Origin: an uncultured Deferribacteraceae bacterium
GTDB lineage: Bacteria > Chrysiogenota > Deferribacteres > Deferribacterales > Mucispirillaceae
Assembly (NCBI GenBank): GCA_947039395.1
Contig: CAMQYS010000006.1
Span: forward strand, 1 to 64,000
DNA length: 64,000 bases
Reading direction: 5' to 3'
Part shown: positions 27,988 to 36,494 of the stretch, one piece after another
Position numbering within the stretch: position 1 is the stretch's first letter
Layout of the letters: each line of letters opens with the position of its first letter
The notes under the pieces: model-generated
What the model saw: only the letters and a program-made list of their open reading frames with translations
Told to the model about the DNA's origin: nothing
Databases searched by the model: none
Program-made: the position numbers and the translations under genes

Positions 27988-29079
27988 ATGAACAACAACA
28001 TATTAACTAAAATACAGAATTATCATGATATTGATGAACACCAAAAGATTATTGATCTAATCAATCAATTAAATAGTGATGACCTTAATTACGAGCTTAC
28101 ATCATTATTAGCAAGAGCATATAGTAATCTAGGTAGTTTTGATAAATCTATTTCACTTCTTCTATCTGTAAGAGAAGAGGGTGAGTATGATGATTTATGG
28201 TATTCAAGGTTAGCTCACAATAACCTACTTAACGAGGAGTTTGTAATTGCAAAAGGTTTATTTCTTAATGCCTTAGAGATCAATCCAAAAAATCAAAGAG
28301 TAAAAGAGTTGCTATCAGTATGCTATTATCTTATAGGTAAAGATTTATGCGATAATAATAAGTGTGATGAAGGGTTGGTAGAACTTTATAATTCATTAGA
28401 ACATGCTTCATGTAAGGTAAAGATATATCTTGAAATAGCAGAGGTTTTTATCTCTCTACATCAATATGAAGATGCATTACCATGTCTTAAAAATGTGATT
28501 TCAGTTGAACCTGATAATTTATTAGCATGTATAAATCTTGCATTTGTATATTATAACTGTAGTAAATTTAATGAAGCTCTTACATTCTATGAACATGCAA
28601 TTGAGTTAGATAGTATGGTGGGATATCATTATTATAATAAGGGAAGATGTTTATTCCACCTGTCACGTTATGAGGATGCTGTTGATAGTTACACGAGTGC
28701 TATTGAGATTGTTCCTACGGTGAGTGATTTCTATTTTGAAAAAGGTAAGGCACTTGTTTTATTAAATAGAAATGTTGAATCACTTATATGTCTTGAAAAG
28801 GCTATTGAAATTGATCCAACACAGATAAGCTGTTACTACTTAAAATCAATGGCACAATATTTGTTAAATCGATATGAAGAATCATTAGAGTCACTTAATA
28901 CAATAATAGAATTAGATAGTAATATATTTATTGTCTATGTAAGTAAGGCAGAGATTTTGATCGCTTTAGAGGAGTATAATAAAGCATTAGAATGTTACGA
29001 TATAGCAATGTCTATAGATCCATATAATGAGACAGTTGCAGACTCAAGAGAGGAGCTGTTAGCTATCATAGAAGATTAA
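27988..29079 (+). CDS. TPR-repeat protein, 363 aa
   Basis: About ten tetratricopeptide repeats nearly end to end, for example AFVYYNCSKFNEALTFYEHA and KALVLLNRNVESLICLEKAI. No signal peptide or membrane helix, so probably a cytoplasmic scaffold. Partner unknown. Repeat phrases resemble those of the decaying TPR gene at 19581 but the proteins differ. The ribosome site before the ATG is weak. Monocistronic. Confidence 0.88.
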   Translation: MNNNILTKIQNYHDIDEHQKIIDLINQLNSDDLNYELTSLLARAYSNLGSFDKSISLLLSVREEGEYDDLWYSRLAHNNLLNEEFVIAKGLFLNALEINPKNQRVKELLSVCYYLIGKDLCDNNKCDEGLVELYNSLEHASCKVKIYLEIAEVFISLHQYEDALPCLKNVISVEPDNLLACINLAFVYYNCSKFNEALTFYEHAIELDSMVGYHYYNKGRCLFHLSRYEDAVDSYTSAIEIVPTVSDFYFEKGKALVLLNRNVESLICLEKAIEIDPTQISCYYLKSMAQYLLNRYEESLESLNTIIELDSNIFIVYVSKAEILIALEEYNKALECYDIAMSIDPYNETVADSREELLAIIED

Positions 29080-29103
29080 TCATATCTGTTTGATATTTTC
29101 ATT

Positions 29104-29135
29104 ACATTTCAATTACTATACATTTCAATTACTAT
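29104..29135. repeat. 16-bp perfect tandem duplication
   Basis: ACATTTCAATTACTAT occurs twice head to tail (29104-29119, 29120-29135), and a partial copy, TTTCAATTACTAC, follows near 29174. It lies in the convergent gap between the TPR gene and the ankyrin lipoprotein gene. Confidence 0.85.
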
Positions 29136-29259
29136 AACGATTTATTATCTCCATACTTTATTACTGTTAAGTTTTCAATTACTACAACTTACTATTGTTT
29201 CTAATTTTTACTAGCAAAACAGTTACGATTATCTTTAACCTATCCTCAACAATTAGATA

Positions 29260-30345
29260 TCACTTTTTAGTTAGGTATGTAAGTATCTCTCTATTTTCAA
29301 GTTCTGTTGCTATATCTGTTGCTGTTTTACCAGCTTTATCAGTTATATCTAAGTCTGCTCCTGCGTCTACCAATATTTTTATTACATCGAAATTAGATCC
29401 GTTTGTAGCAGCGATTAAAGCTGTCTCACCATTTTCATCTTGAAAGTTAAGTTCTGCTCCATTATCAATTAGGTATTGAACAGTTTCAGGATCTTTCCAT
29501 CTAGCGATTGTGAGTAACGCTGTTCTGCCATATTTATCTTTATGATTAATATCAATTTTTTTAGCAACCAACAACTTAACTATACTTAATCTATCCTTAC
29601 CTGAAGCGATCATCAATGCGTTAGATTTAAACTCGTTCAACTGATGAACATCAGCTTTATTATCTATAAGGTATGTTACGATATCAAGATATCCTCTTGA
29701 TATGGCGTCCATCAATGCACTACTTTTATAGATATCTGTTGCATTAATTTTAGCACCGTTTTGTATAAGCAGTTTAACAACATCAAGATTATTACTAGAG
29801 GCTGCAAGCATTAAAGCTGTCCTTCTATCTTTTGTAGTAGCGTTTACATCTAAAACTCCTTTACCGATTAGATATGTAGCTGTTTCAATACTGTTATTGT
29901 CATTAGCAGATAGCATGAGTGCGTTATATCTATCTAAATTTATAGCATCAACTTTAGCACCGTTATCTACAAGGTATTTTATAAGATCGACATCTCCTGA
30001 AGTTGATGCAATGAGAAGTGCAGTATTACCTTCATGATCCATAATATTAATATCTGCTTTATTTTGTAGAAGCAGTTTGACTATATCTAGATTGCCTCTT
30101 TCAACAGCTATCATGAGTGCAGTTTTGCCGTACATTTTATCTCGTAGATTGAGATTGCCTGTTGTTGATATTATCTTCTGTACGGTTTCATTATCGTTAA
30201 AAAATGTCGCTTCCATAAGCTTGGTTGATCCGTACTCGTTATATAGGTTAACGGTTGTGTTATCTATTATTTCTTTCTTGTTTCGATTGATACAACCTGT
30301 GAATATTGTGAATGCAACTAATACGATAATAACCGTATACTTCAT
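29260..30345 (-). CDS. Ankyrin-repeat lipoprotein, 361 aa
   Basis: A lipoprotein signal peptide with lipobox IFTGC (lipidated C18) is followed by about nine regular ankyrin repeats covering residues 38-358 (for example KTALMIAVERGNLDIVKLLL). Probably held on a membrane facing the periplasm or surface, binding another protein. AAGGAG precedes the ATG. It has its own promoter and is divergent from the LolA-like operon, which may be coincidence or a functional pairing. Confidence 0.9.
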   Translation of the reverse strand: MKYTVIIVLVAFTIFTGCINRNKKEIIDNTTVNLYNEYGSTKLMEATFFNDNETVQKIISTTGNLNLRDKMYGKTALMIAVERGNLDIVKLLLQNKADINIMDHEGNTALLIASTSGDVDLIKYLVDNGAKVDAINLDRYNALMLSANDNNSIETATYLIGKGVLDVNATTKDRRTALMLAASSNNLDVVKLLIQNGAKINATDIYKSSALMDAISRGYLDIVTYLIDNKADVHQLNEFKSNALMIASGKDRLSIVKLLVAKKIDINHKDKYGRTALLTIARWKDPETVQYLIDNGAELNFQDENGETALIAATNGSNFDVIKILVDAGADLDITDKAGKTATDIATELENREILTYLTKK

Positions 30346-30366
30346 GGAAAACTCCTTAAATATCTA

Positions 30367-30394
30367 TATATAATAAATTAAATAATATTGTCAA
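30367..30394 (-). promoter_or_regulatory. Sigma-70-type promoter of the ankyrin lipoprotein gene
   Basis: On the minus strand TTGACA (30394-30389) and TATATA (30372-30367) are separated by 16 bases. The implied start point is about 15 bases before the ATG at 30345. It is back to back with the operon promoter at 30413, only 18 bases away. Confidence 0.7.
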
Positions 30395-30412
30395 CAGAAC
30401 ATGATATTCGAA

Positions 30413-30441
30413 TTGACAAAGTAATGCAACTATGATGTAAT
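30413..30441 (+). promoter_or_regulatory. Sigma-70-type promoter of the LolA-like/FtsX operon
   Basis: TTGACA (30413-30418), a 17-base spacer, then TGTAAT (30436-30441). The start point would be near 30449, giving a short leader to the ATG at 30471. It drives the five genes from 30471 to 35489. Confidence 0.75.
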
Positions 30442-30470
30442 AGATAAAATATTTTATAAAGGTTATATAT

Positions 30471-31232
30471 ATGATAAAAATGAGGATTTTATTATTTTTT
30501 TTGTTCACTATTTTTTCTTCACCGATAAATCTTTACGCAATAACTGCTGAAGAATTACTTGATAAAGTTGATTTAGTACAACGTGATTACGACTCTTTAT
30601 ATTTTGAGGCTGTGATGGAAATTATCTCTGGATCACGTCAACTTAGTAAAGATTACTACGGATATCTTGATGATAAAGATAGTAAATCATTTATGGAATT
30701 TACGAACCCTCAAGATCAAGGAACAAGGTATCTAAAGATTAATACTGATCTATGGATCTATCTACCTGATGCTCAAGATACGATTAAGATTTCAGGACAC
30801 CTGTTAAGAGATGGAGTTATGGGTAGTGATATATCGTATGATGATATATTAAATCAAGGTGCTTATAATAAAGAGTACACTTCAGAGTCGTTAGAGACAG
30901 TTGAACTTGATGGAATGCAAGTGTATAAATTAACTATTCTAGCGATCAACGATGCGGTAGTAAGTTACGCTAAACAAGATTTATATGTGGATATGGATAG
31001 CTTTCAAATCTATAAAGTAACTCTTTACGCTAAAGGCAGAAAAGGGTATAGAGCTATTAAAGAGTTCAAGTTAAAAGATTATCAAAAAGTTGGTAAACTT
31101 ACTATGCCTATGATTTCTGAAGTGAGTGATCTTAGAAAGAAAAATTCATTAACTAGAGTTACATATACAAAATTAAAACCAGATATTAAGCTAGATAAAA
31201 AAATGTTTACTAGATCATATTTAGAGAATTAA
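30471..31232 (+). CDS. LolA-like outer-membrane lipoprotein-sorting protein, 253 aa
   Basis: A signal peptide (cleavage near YA-ITAEE) is followed by a LolA/LolB-type half-barrel of the outer membrane lipoprotein-sorting family: FMEFTNPQDQGTRYLKI, LWIYLPDAQDTIKISGHLL and MGSDISYDDIL are its characteristic blocks. A periplasmic carrier of lipid or lipoprotein is likely. First gene of an operon with a barrel protein and an ABC/FtsX exporter, two bases before the next gene. Whether it serves general lipoprotein sorting or a special substrate cannot be told from sequence. Confidence 0.87.
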   Translation: MIKMRILLFFLFTIFSSPINLYAITAEELLDKVDLVQRDYDSLYFEAVMEIISGSRQLSKDYYGYLDDKDSKSFMEFTNPQDQGTRYLKINTDLWIYLPDAQDTIKISGHLLRDGVMGSDISYDDILNQGAYNKEYTSESLETVELDGMQVYKLTILAINDAVVSYAKQDLYVDMDSFQIYKVTLYAKGRKGYRAIKEFKLKDYQKVGKLTMPMISEVSDLRKKNSLTRVTYTKLKPDIKLDKKMFTRSYLEN

Positions 31233-31233
31233 C

Positions 31234-32355
31234 ATGCATAGATATCTCTACGTTTTATTGATTATATTATTTTCATCTTCATTATCATACGCAAAACTAT
31301 CGCTTGGTGGAGCGTTAGAGAATAGCTCTACAATGATGGCGGGCGGTAGTCCGTTTAAGTTTCAAAACTTTTCAAGACTTAAATTTGATGTAAATTATAG
31401 AGACACAAACTGGAGAATATATTCAGATATACGTCTAGGTTTACTGTATGCAAAAATCAATCTAGATACAGGAGTAAACGATCCAACTGTGAGTTTACCT
31501 ATAGGTAGTTATGCCGATGTTATTTTAGATATACCTAGGTTATATATGAAAATAAATAGTAATATCGGAACATTTACAATAGGTAAAACATATCTAACTT
31601 TTGGACAACCAGAGTTATTTAATGTTTTAGAGTGGTATAAAAATTTTTCACTTTTAGATCCAACAGAAACAAAACCTGGAGTTAATCTTATATCGTGGGA
31701 TCTAGGTATCGGTTCATACGGTAAGATAGGTATGTTCTTGGGTGGCGATAATAAATGGGATGATGTATTAGGTGGCGTTGAACTTATATTTGGTAGAGAG
31801 AGTTTTGAAGCAGGAGTTGTCTATCAATATAAAGGCGATAATCAGAATGTTTTAGGTGGATTTTTTAAGGCTGATGTTGTCGTCGCACTTTTAGGATCGT
31901 ACGCTTATCATGCAAATGATATTTTAACAAAAAGTGGAAGTAGTGCTTATAACGATTATCATGAAGCAACGCTGGGGGTTGATTACAGTTTTCAAATAGG
32001 TAGTCGTACACTCGTTGTTAAACAAACATTCTATTTTAATTCGATAGGTGCAAGAGATAAAGAAGAGTTAAGAACTACAATGTTAGGTGATTATTATTTT
32101 AGAGGTGGTGGATACTCATACACCTCACTTATGTTTACAATAGATCAATTTATTCAAGTAGGGTTAGATGTGATAGTTAATGTTTTTGATGGTAGTGGAT
32201 CAGCTTTACCTAGAGGTGTTTTTCAAGTTGCCAATAATTTAATGTTAGATATATCTATGGGAAGTTATTTTGGATCTAACGGTTCAGAGTTTGCTCCTAC
32301 TAATAAGGGTGGATATAATTTCTCATTATTCGTTAAGTTAGAGGCTAGTTTTTAA
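31234..32355 (+). CDS. Predicted outer-membrane beta-barrel protein, 373 aa
   Basis: A signal peptide (ending SLSYA) is followed by alternating amphipathic strands throughout, a porin-like layout (KFDVNYRDTNWRIYSDIRLG) and a C-terminal aromatic end (FSLFVKLEASF), as for outer-membrane insertion. No named family recognised. Two bases after the LolA-like gene and 16 bases before the ABC ATPase gene, so it is probably the outer-membrane partner of that system. Confidence 0.8.
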   Translation: MHRYLYVLLIILFSSSLSYAKLSLGGALENSSTMMAGGSPFKFQNFSRLKFDVNYRDTNWRIYSDIRLGLLYAKINLDTGVNDPTVSLPIGSYADVILDIPRLYMKINSNIGTFTIGKTYLTFGQPELFNVLEWYKNFSLLDPTETKPGVNLISWDLGIGSYGKIGMFLGGDNKWDDVLGGVELIFGRESFEAGVVYQYKGDNQNVLGGFFKADVVVALLGSYAYHANDILTKSGSSAYNDYHEATLGVDYSFQIGSRTLVVKQTFYFNSIGARDKEELRTTMLGDYYFRGGGYSYTSLMFTIDQFIQVGLDVIVNVFDGSGSALPRGVFQVANNLMLDISMGSYFGSNGSEFAPTNKGGYNFSLFVKLEASF

Positions 32356-32371
32356 TTTAGGAGAAAAATTA

Positions 32372-33040
32372 ATGTATGTAAAAACAAGTGGTATAAAAAA
32401 GATATATGATAACGGATTAACTCCATTTGAAGCGTTAGGTGGAGTATCTATAGGTATCGAAAAAGGAACGGTATGTGCATTAGTTGGTGCATCAGGATCA
32501 GGTAAGACTACTCTTTTAAATATCATAGGTGCGATTGATACTGCAACTGAGGGTGAAGTTATCATTGATAATGAATCGTTGAGTGATAAGAATAGTAAAG
32601 CGTTATCTATTTTTAGAAGAAAAAACTTAGGTTTTATTTTTCAAAGTTATAATTTAATACCCGTTTTAACTGCGTATGAGAATGTAGCTTTAGCGTTGTT
32701 TGAAAGTGAGGGCAAAGATAAGCACGATAAAGTTATGTCGATGCTTGATAAAGTTGGATTAATTGATAAAGTTAAAAATTATCCTAACCAGTTATCAGGT
32801 GGACAACAGCAGAGAGTATCTGTTGCAAGAGCGCTTGTTAAAACACCTAAATTACTTTTAGCAGATGAACCTACAGCGAACTTAGATAGCACAACTGGTA
32901 AACAGATTTTAGATCTTTTATTAAAATTAAATAACGATGAGAAGATCACAATTTTATTTTCTACACATGACTCAAGAGTTATGGATATAACAGATAAAAT
33001 ATATACATTAAGTGATGGGAAAATAATAGAGGAGTCGTAG
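32372..33040 (+). CDS. LolD/MacB-type ABC ATPase, 222 aa
   Basis: Walker A GASGSGKTT, signature SGGQQQRVSVARAL and Walker B LLLADEPTANLD mark the LolD/MacB/FtsE branch, which works with FtsX-like permeases in mechanotransmission rather than channel transport. AGGAG lies eight bases before the ATG. Immediately followed, with no gap, by the first permease gene. Confidence 0.93.
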   Translation: MYVKTSGIKKIYDNGLTPFEALGGVSIGIEKGTVCALVGASGSGKTTLLNIIGAIDTATEGEVIIDNESLSDKNSKALSIFRRKNLGFIFQSYNLIPVLTAYENVALALFESEGKDKHDKVMSMLDKVGLIDKVKNYPNQLSGGQQQRVSVARALVKTPKLLLADEPTANLDSTTGKQILDLLLKLNNDEKITILFSTHDSRVMDITDKIYTLSDGKIIEES

Positions 33041-34273
33041 ATGAAATTATTAAGCATAGCATTAAAAAATGTTCTTCGTGCTAAAAGACGAGCATTTATG
33101 ACTATATCTGTTCTATCGTTAGGTATCGTTTTATATATTATTTTATCATCATTTGCAGATGGTTTTATAAATATGTCTATCGACTCTTTGAGAGAGGAAG
33201 AGTATGCAGATATAAGAGTACGCATAGCTAATTTTGATACAGATATCCCTCTTAATGAGGATAATTTATGGATAGATCAATCGACTAATTTAGATAACGG
33301 CGAGACATTATTAGATACGGTTGAAGGTATCTCATATACTCCTCGACTTGTGATTTATGCAGAGGTTGATAACTATGTTGATTCGATCCCAGTCGCATTA
33401 ATAGGTATAGATGAAGCTAGAGATAGTGAAGTGTTATTAGTTAAGAATACATCTGATGAACCGCTTGGTGATCTTGCGTGGATAGGAGCTGGACTTGCAA
33501 ATGATTTAGATGTTGAAGTTGGAGATTATGTTAACTTAACATTTAGAACAAAAGGCGATGCGTTTGTGTCAACTGAGTACGAAATAGGTGGATTACTTAA
33601 TTCATCTAATCCGATGTATTCAGAGGGTGGAGTAATTATCGATCTAGCTGAACTTCAAGAGATGTTTGATTTAGATTATATATATCATTACACGATTAAA
33701 CTTGATGATGAGTCGAGGTTAGATGAAGTTGCAAGTGAGTTAGAATTACTATATCCAGATCAGGAAGTTTTAACATGGAAAGATTTAACGAGTGATCTAA
33801 CAGGTGCGATGGATGCAAGAATGTCGGCTATGAAGATATTTTATGTGATTATCGGTATTATAACTTTTCTCGGATTAACGAACTCTATTTTAATAAGTGT
33901 TTGGGAGAAGAAGAAAAATACAGGCACACTTAGAGCGTTAGGATTTATGGATAGCGAGATAGTAAAGATATTTATATATGAAGGTTTATGGATAGGTGTT
34001 TTCGGTGTAGCGATCGGTATTATTTTAGCGATCATAGGCAACATACCGTTATCTACGATAGGTATAGATTACTCAACAGCACTTGATTCAGTATCAGATA
34101 AAGGTACAGATATAGGATTATATATCACACCGATTGTAAGAAGTGCGTGGGATATAAAATATTTTCTACTACCTATAATAATTGTACCGATAGCGTCTAT
34201 GTTGGTATCGTATATCCCTGCTAGAAAGAGTGTGCGTATGTCGATTGTGGATTGTATAAGAAACAATACATAG
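33041..34273 (+). CDS. FtsX-like ABC permease 1 (LolC/E or MacB type), 410 aa
   Basis: Family layout is clear: a first membrane helix (about 20-40), a large periplasmic MacB-type domain (about 45-260), then three helices, with the conserved sequence LGLTNSILISVWEKKKNTGT and LRALGF before helix 3. The two permeases of this operon differ and probably pair as a heterodimer on the ATPase. Starts directly after the ATPase stop codon and is translationally coupled. Confidence 0.9.
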   Translation: MKLLSIALKNVLRAKRRAFMTISVLSLGIVLYIILSSFADGFINMSIDSLREEEYADIRVRIANFDTDIPLNEDNLWIDQSTNLDNGETLLDTVEGISYTPRLVIYAEVDNYVDSIPVALIGIDEARDSEVLLVKNTSDEPLGDLAWIGAGLANDLDVEVGDYVNLTFRTKGDAFVSTEYEIGGLLNSSNPMYSEGGVIIDLAELQEMFDLDYIYHYTIKLDDESRLDEVASELELLYPDQEVLTWKDLTSDLTGAMDARMSAMKIFYVIIGIITFLGLTNSILISVWEKKKNTGTLRALGFMDSEIVKIFIYEGLWIGVFGVAIGIILAIIGNIPLSTIGIDYSTALDSVSDKGTDIGLYITPIVRSAWDIKYFLLPIIIVPIASMLVSYIPARKSVRMSIVDCIRNNT

Positions 34274-34283
34274 AGGAAAAATA

Positions 34284-35489
34284 ATGTTTAAGTATGCGAT
34301 AAAAAATATTTTTAGATATAAAACACGAAGTATATTAACGTTCATTGTAATAGCCGTGTCGGCTGTAGCGACTGTTTTTATGATGGGATATTTTAATGGA
34401 ATGGTAGGGCTTTTCTTGAAAGGTTTTATAGATTATGAGACGGGACATATCCGTATTGTTACAGAAGGTTTCGCTGAGAAAGAGAGGTTTACTCCAGTAT
34501 ATGAAAATATACCTAATGTCGATCAACTTAAAGCAGATATATTAAAAGATGATAGGGTGGCTAAAGTTGTCCCTGCGTATAAAATTTTTGGACTTGTTGG
34601 TAACGGCGAGAACACATATCCTATGAGTATTGTATCGTTTGATTTCTCGGAGGATTTTTATGAGCTAAAGGATAAAGTTGTAGATGGCGAACTAGCTGAT
34701 ACAGGTTTATTAATGAGTAAAGAGTTGCAAGATAAGATAGGTACCTATCAAGGTGATACTCCTATTTTAGTATCAACAACGGTTGATGGAGGACTTAACG
34801 CTGTTAAGCCAGAGCTTATCGGTACAACATATTTTGCGATGTCGTTATTTGATAAGCACTCTGTTTTTGTAGATTTAGCAACAGCTAATAAACTTCTTAA
34901 AACTAAGAACTCTGCAACAGAGATTTTTGTTGTTTTAAAAAATATGAAAGATATTCCAGTAGTTACAAAAGAGCTTAAAGCAAAATATCCTAACTACGAT
35001 GTTAGCGATTATATAACGCAGATAGGCCCTTTATACTCATTTATAGATTTTGAGTTAAAGTTACTAAATGCTATCGTGGTGTTTGTAATGTTTTTAGGTT
35101 CATTAATAGTTGTAAACTCTCTTGTTGCTTCAATTTATGAGAGAATAACTGAAGTTGGAATGTTAAAAGTTTTAGGATATTCTAATCTTGAATTGACTAA
35201 GATGTTATTTTATGAAGGGTTATTTTTTGGTGTTTTTGCAGGTGGGCTAGGATTTATTATCGGAGCGTTGCTACTATATTATCTATCAATTGTGGGGATA
35301 GATTTAACGGCTATGCAATCAGATGGACAGGCTGTTCCTATGGAAACAGTACTGTATCCAGCATTGACATTTAAATTTGGTGTAATAAGTTTTTTAGTAG
35401 CAGTGATGATCCCTGCGTTAATATCGTTAGTACCAGCTAGAGTTTTAAGTAAGATTGTACCGATTGATGCAATTAACTCAAGAGGATAA
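34284..35489 (+). CDS. FtsX-like ABC permease 2 (LolC/E or MacB type), 401 aa
   Basis: Same architecture as the preceding permease: N-terminal membrane helix after NIFRYKTRS, periplasmic domain, three C-terminal helices with SIYERITEVGMLKVLGY. GAGGAAAA precedes the ATG, 10 bases after the first permease. Last gene of the operon. No clear terminator was found after it. Confidence 0.9.
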   Translation: MFKYAIKNIFRYKTRSILTFIVIAVSAVATVFMMGYFNGMVGLFLKGFIDYETGHIRIVTEGFAEKERFTPVYENIPNVDQLKADILKDDRVAKVVPAYKIFGLVGNGENTYPMSIVSFDFSEDFYELKDKVVDGELADTGLLMSKELQDKIGTYQGDTPILVSTTVDGGLNAVKPELIGTTYFAMSLFDKHSVFVDLATANKLLKTKNSATEIFVVLKNMKDIPVVTKELKAKYPNYDVSDYITQIGPLYSFIDFELKLLNAIVVFVMFLGSLIVVNSLVASIYERITEVGMLKVLGYSNLELTKMLFYEGLFFGVFAGGLGFIIGALLLYYLSIVGIDLTAMQSDGQAVPMETVLYPALTFKFGVISFLVAVMIPALISLVPARVLSKIVPIDAINSRG

Positions 35490-35771
35490 TTTTAGATAAT
35501 TAAAGTTTGTGAATTGATGTTTTAACAAATAATATAGTTTAAAAAAATAAGATAGAAGTTACTATATAGAGTATAGATATATTTTATATTTATCATTATT
35601 TTTATTTTAAATTATATATTGAAAAGCTGTTCGGTTTCTTGCAAGTATCTTATGTTTAATTTTAGGTTATATATTAGAAGGTGAACTATTATTTTATAAG
35701 ATGTTTTCAAATTTATTTGCGGTTACGTATTGAAAAATAGTCATTCTTTTTCATTCCAGTATATTTTCAAT
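35490..35771. other. Convergent gap, no gene seen
   Basis: Between the permease gene and comF, which face each other. A weak hairpin, TGAAAAA/TTTTTCA at about 35732-35754, might act as a terminator but has no clear T run. Nothing else recognised. Confidence 0.4.
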
Positions 35772-36446
35772 CTAAACTATACATATAGAAAAACAATCTA
35801 CTTTTTTAACGCCAGCAGATTTTAATGTTATAGCACACTCTTCAATAGTGCTTCCTGTTGTAATAATATCATCAATGAGCAGTACAGAATTATATTTAGA
35901 TATAGAGGTATATAGAAATGCATCACGAATATTATCAGATCTTTTATTTCTATCTAATTTAAATTGATATGGAGTATATCTAGTTCTCTTCAACGCATTA
36001 TCTAGCTTAATATTATTTTGATCAGCGATATGTTTTGCTATAATATCAGTTGGATGAGACCACCTTCTAAACTTACGATAGAAGTGTGAAGGTACAGGAA
36101 TAATTGCATCGTACTCATTAATATTTACATCTGATAAATCTATCAGATGAGGTAGTAGGTTTTTTACACGAAAAGCGTATTGAAATTTTATGTTTGCTAA
36201 AATATCTTTGATAGGATAAGCGTAACTATAGTTAGAGTATATTCTTTTAAGATTCTTTTTATTTTGTTTGCATACAATACATATATTATCAACTAAAGAG
36301 AGTGATGAGTTACATTTTGTACATGTTGATGTAAGTTTAGTAAGCTTGCTATAACAACTATCACATAGTGTATGATAGTTGTTAGTTACAGCTTTACATG
36401 CAGAACATTTATAACCAAGAATTAGTTCATCTTCAATTTTTCTCAT
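35772..36446 (-). CDS. comF: ComF family protein, 224 aa
   Basis: Zinc-finger N-terminus with four CxxC pairs (CSAC, CDSC, CTKC, CIVC), then a phosphoribosyltransferase fold with the PRPP-binding motif VLLIDDIITTGSTI near the C-terminus. ComF proteins are linked to DNA uptake and, in several bacteria, to recombination of incoming DNA. The start is set at the ATG at 36446; a GTG lies one codon upstream. Follows gpmI by about 48 bases in the same direction. Confidence 0.87.
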   Translation of the reverse strand: MRKIEDELILGYKCSACKAVTNNYHTLCDSCYSKLTKLTSTCTKCNSSLSLVDNICIVCKQNKKNLKRIYSNYSYAYPIKDILANIKFQYAFRVKNLLPHLIDLSDVNINEYDAIIPVPSHFYRKFRRWSHPTDIIAKHIADQNNIKLDNALKRTRYTPYQFKLDRNKRSDNIRDAFLYTSISKYNSVLLIDDIITTGSTIEECAITLKSAGVKKVDCFSICIV

Positions 36447-36494
36447 CACTATCTTTTAAATCCTATTATATATTGAGTAGATATTATTAATATA

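Noticed and set aside
32338-34266. Several antisense frames inside the ABC/FtsX operon and many more across the dcw genes
   Set aside because: They lie wholly inside confidently identified genes, lack ribosome sites and match no family; they are codon-composition shadows.
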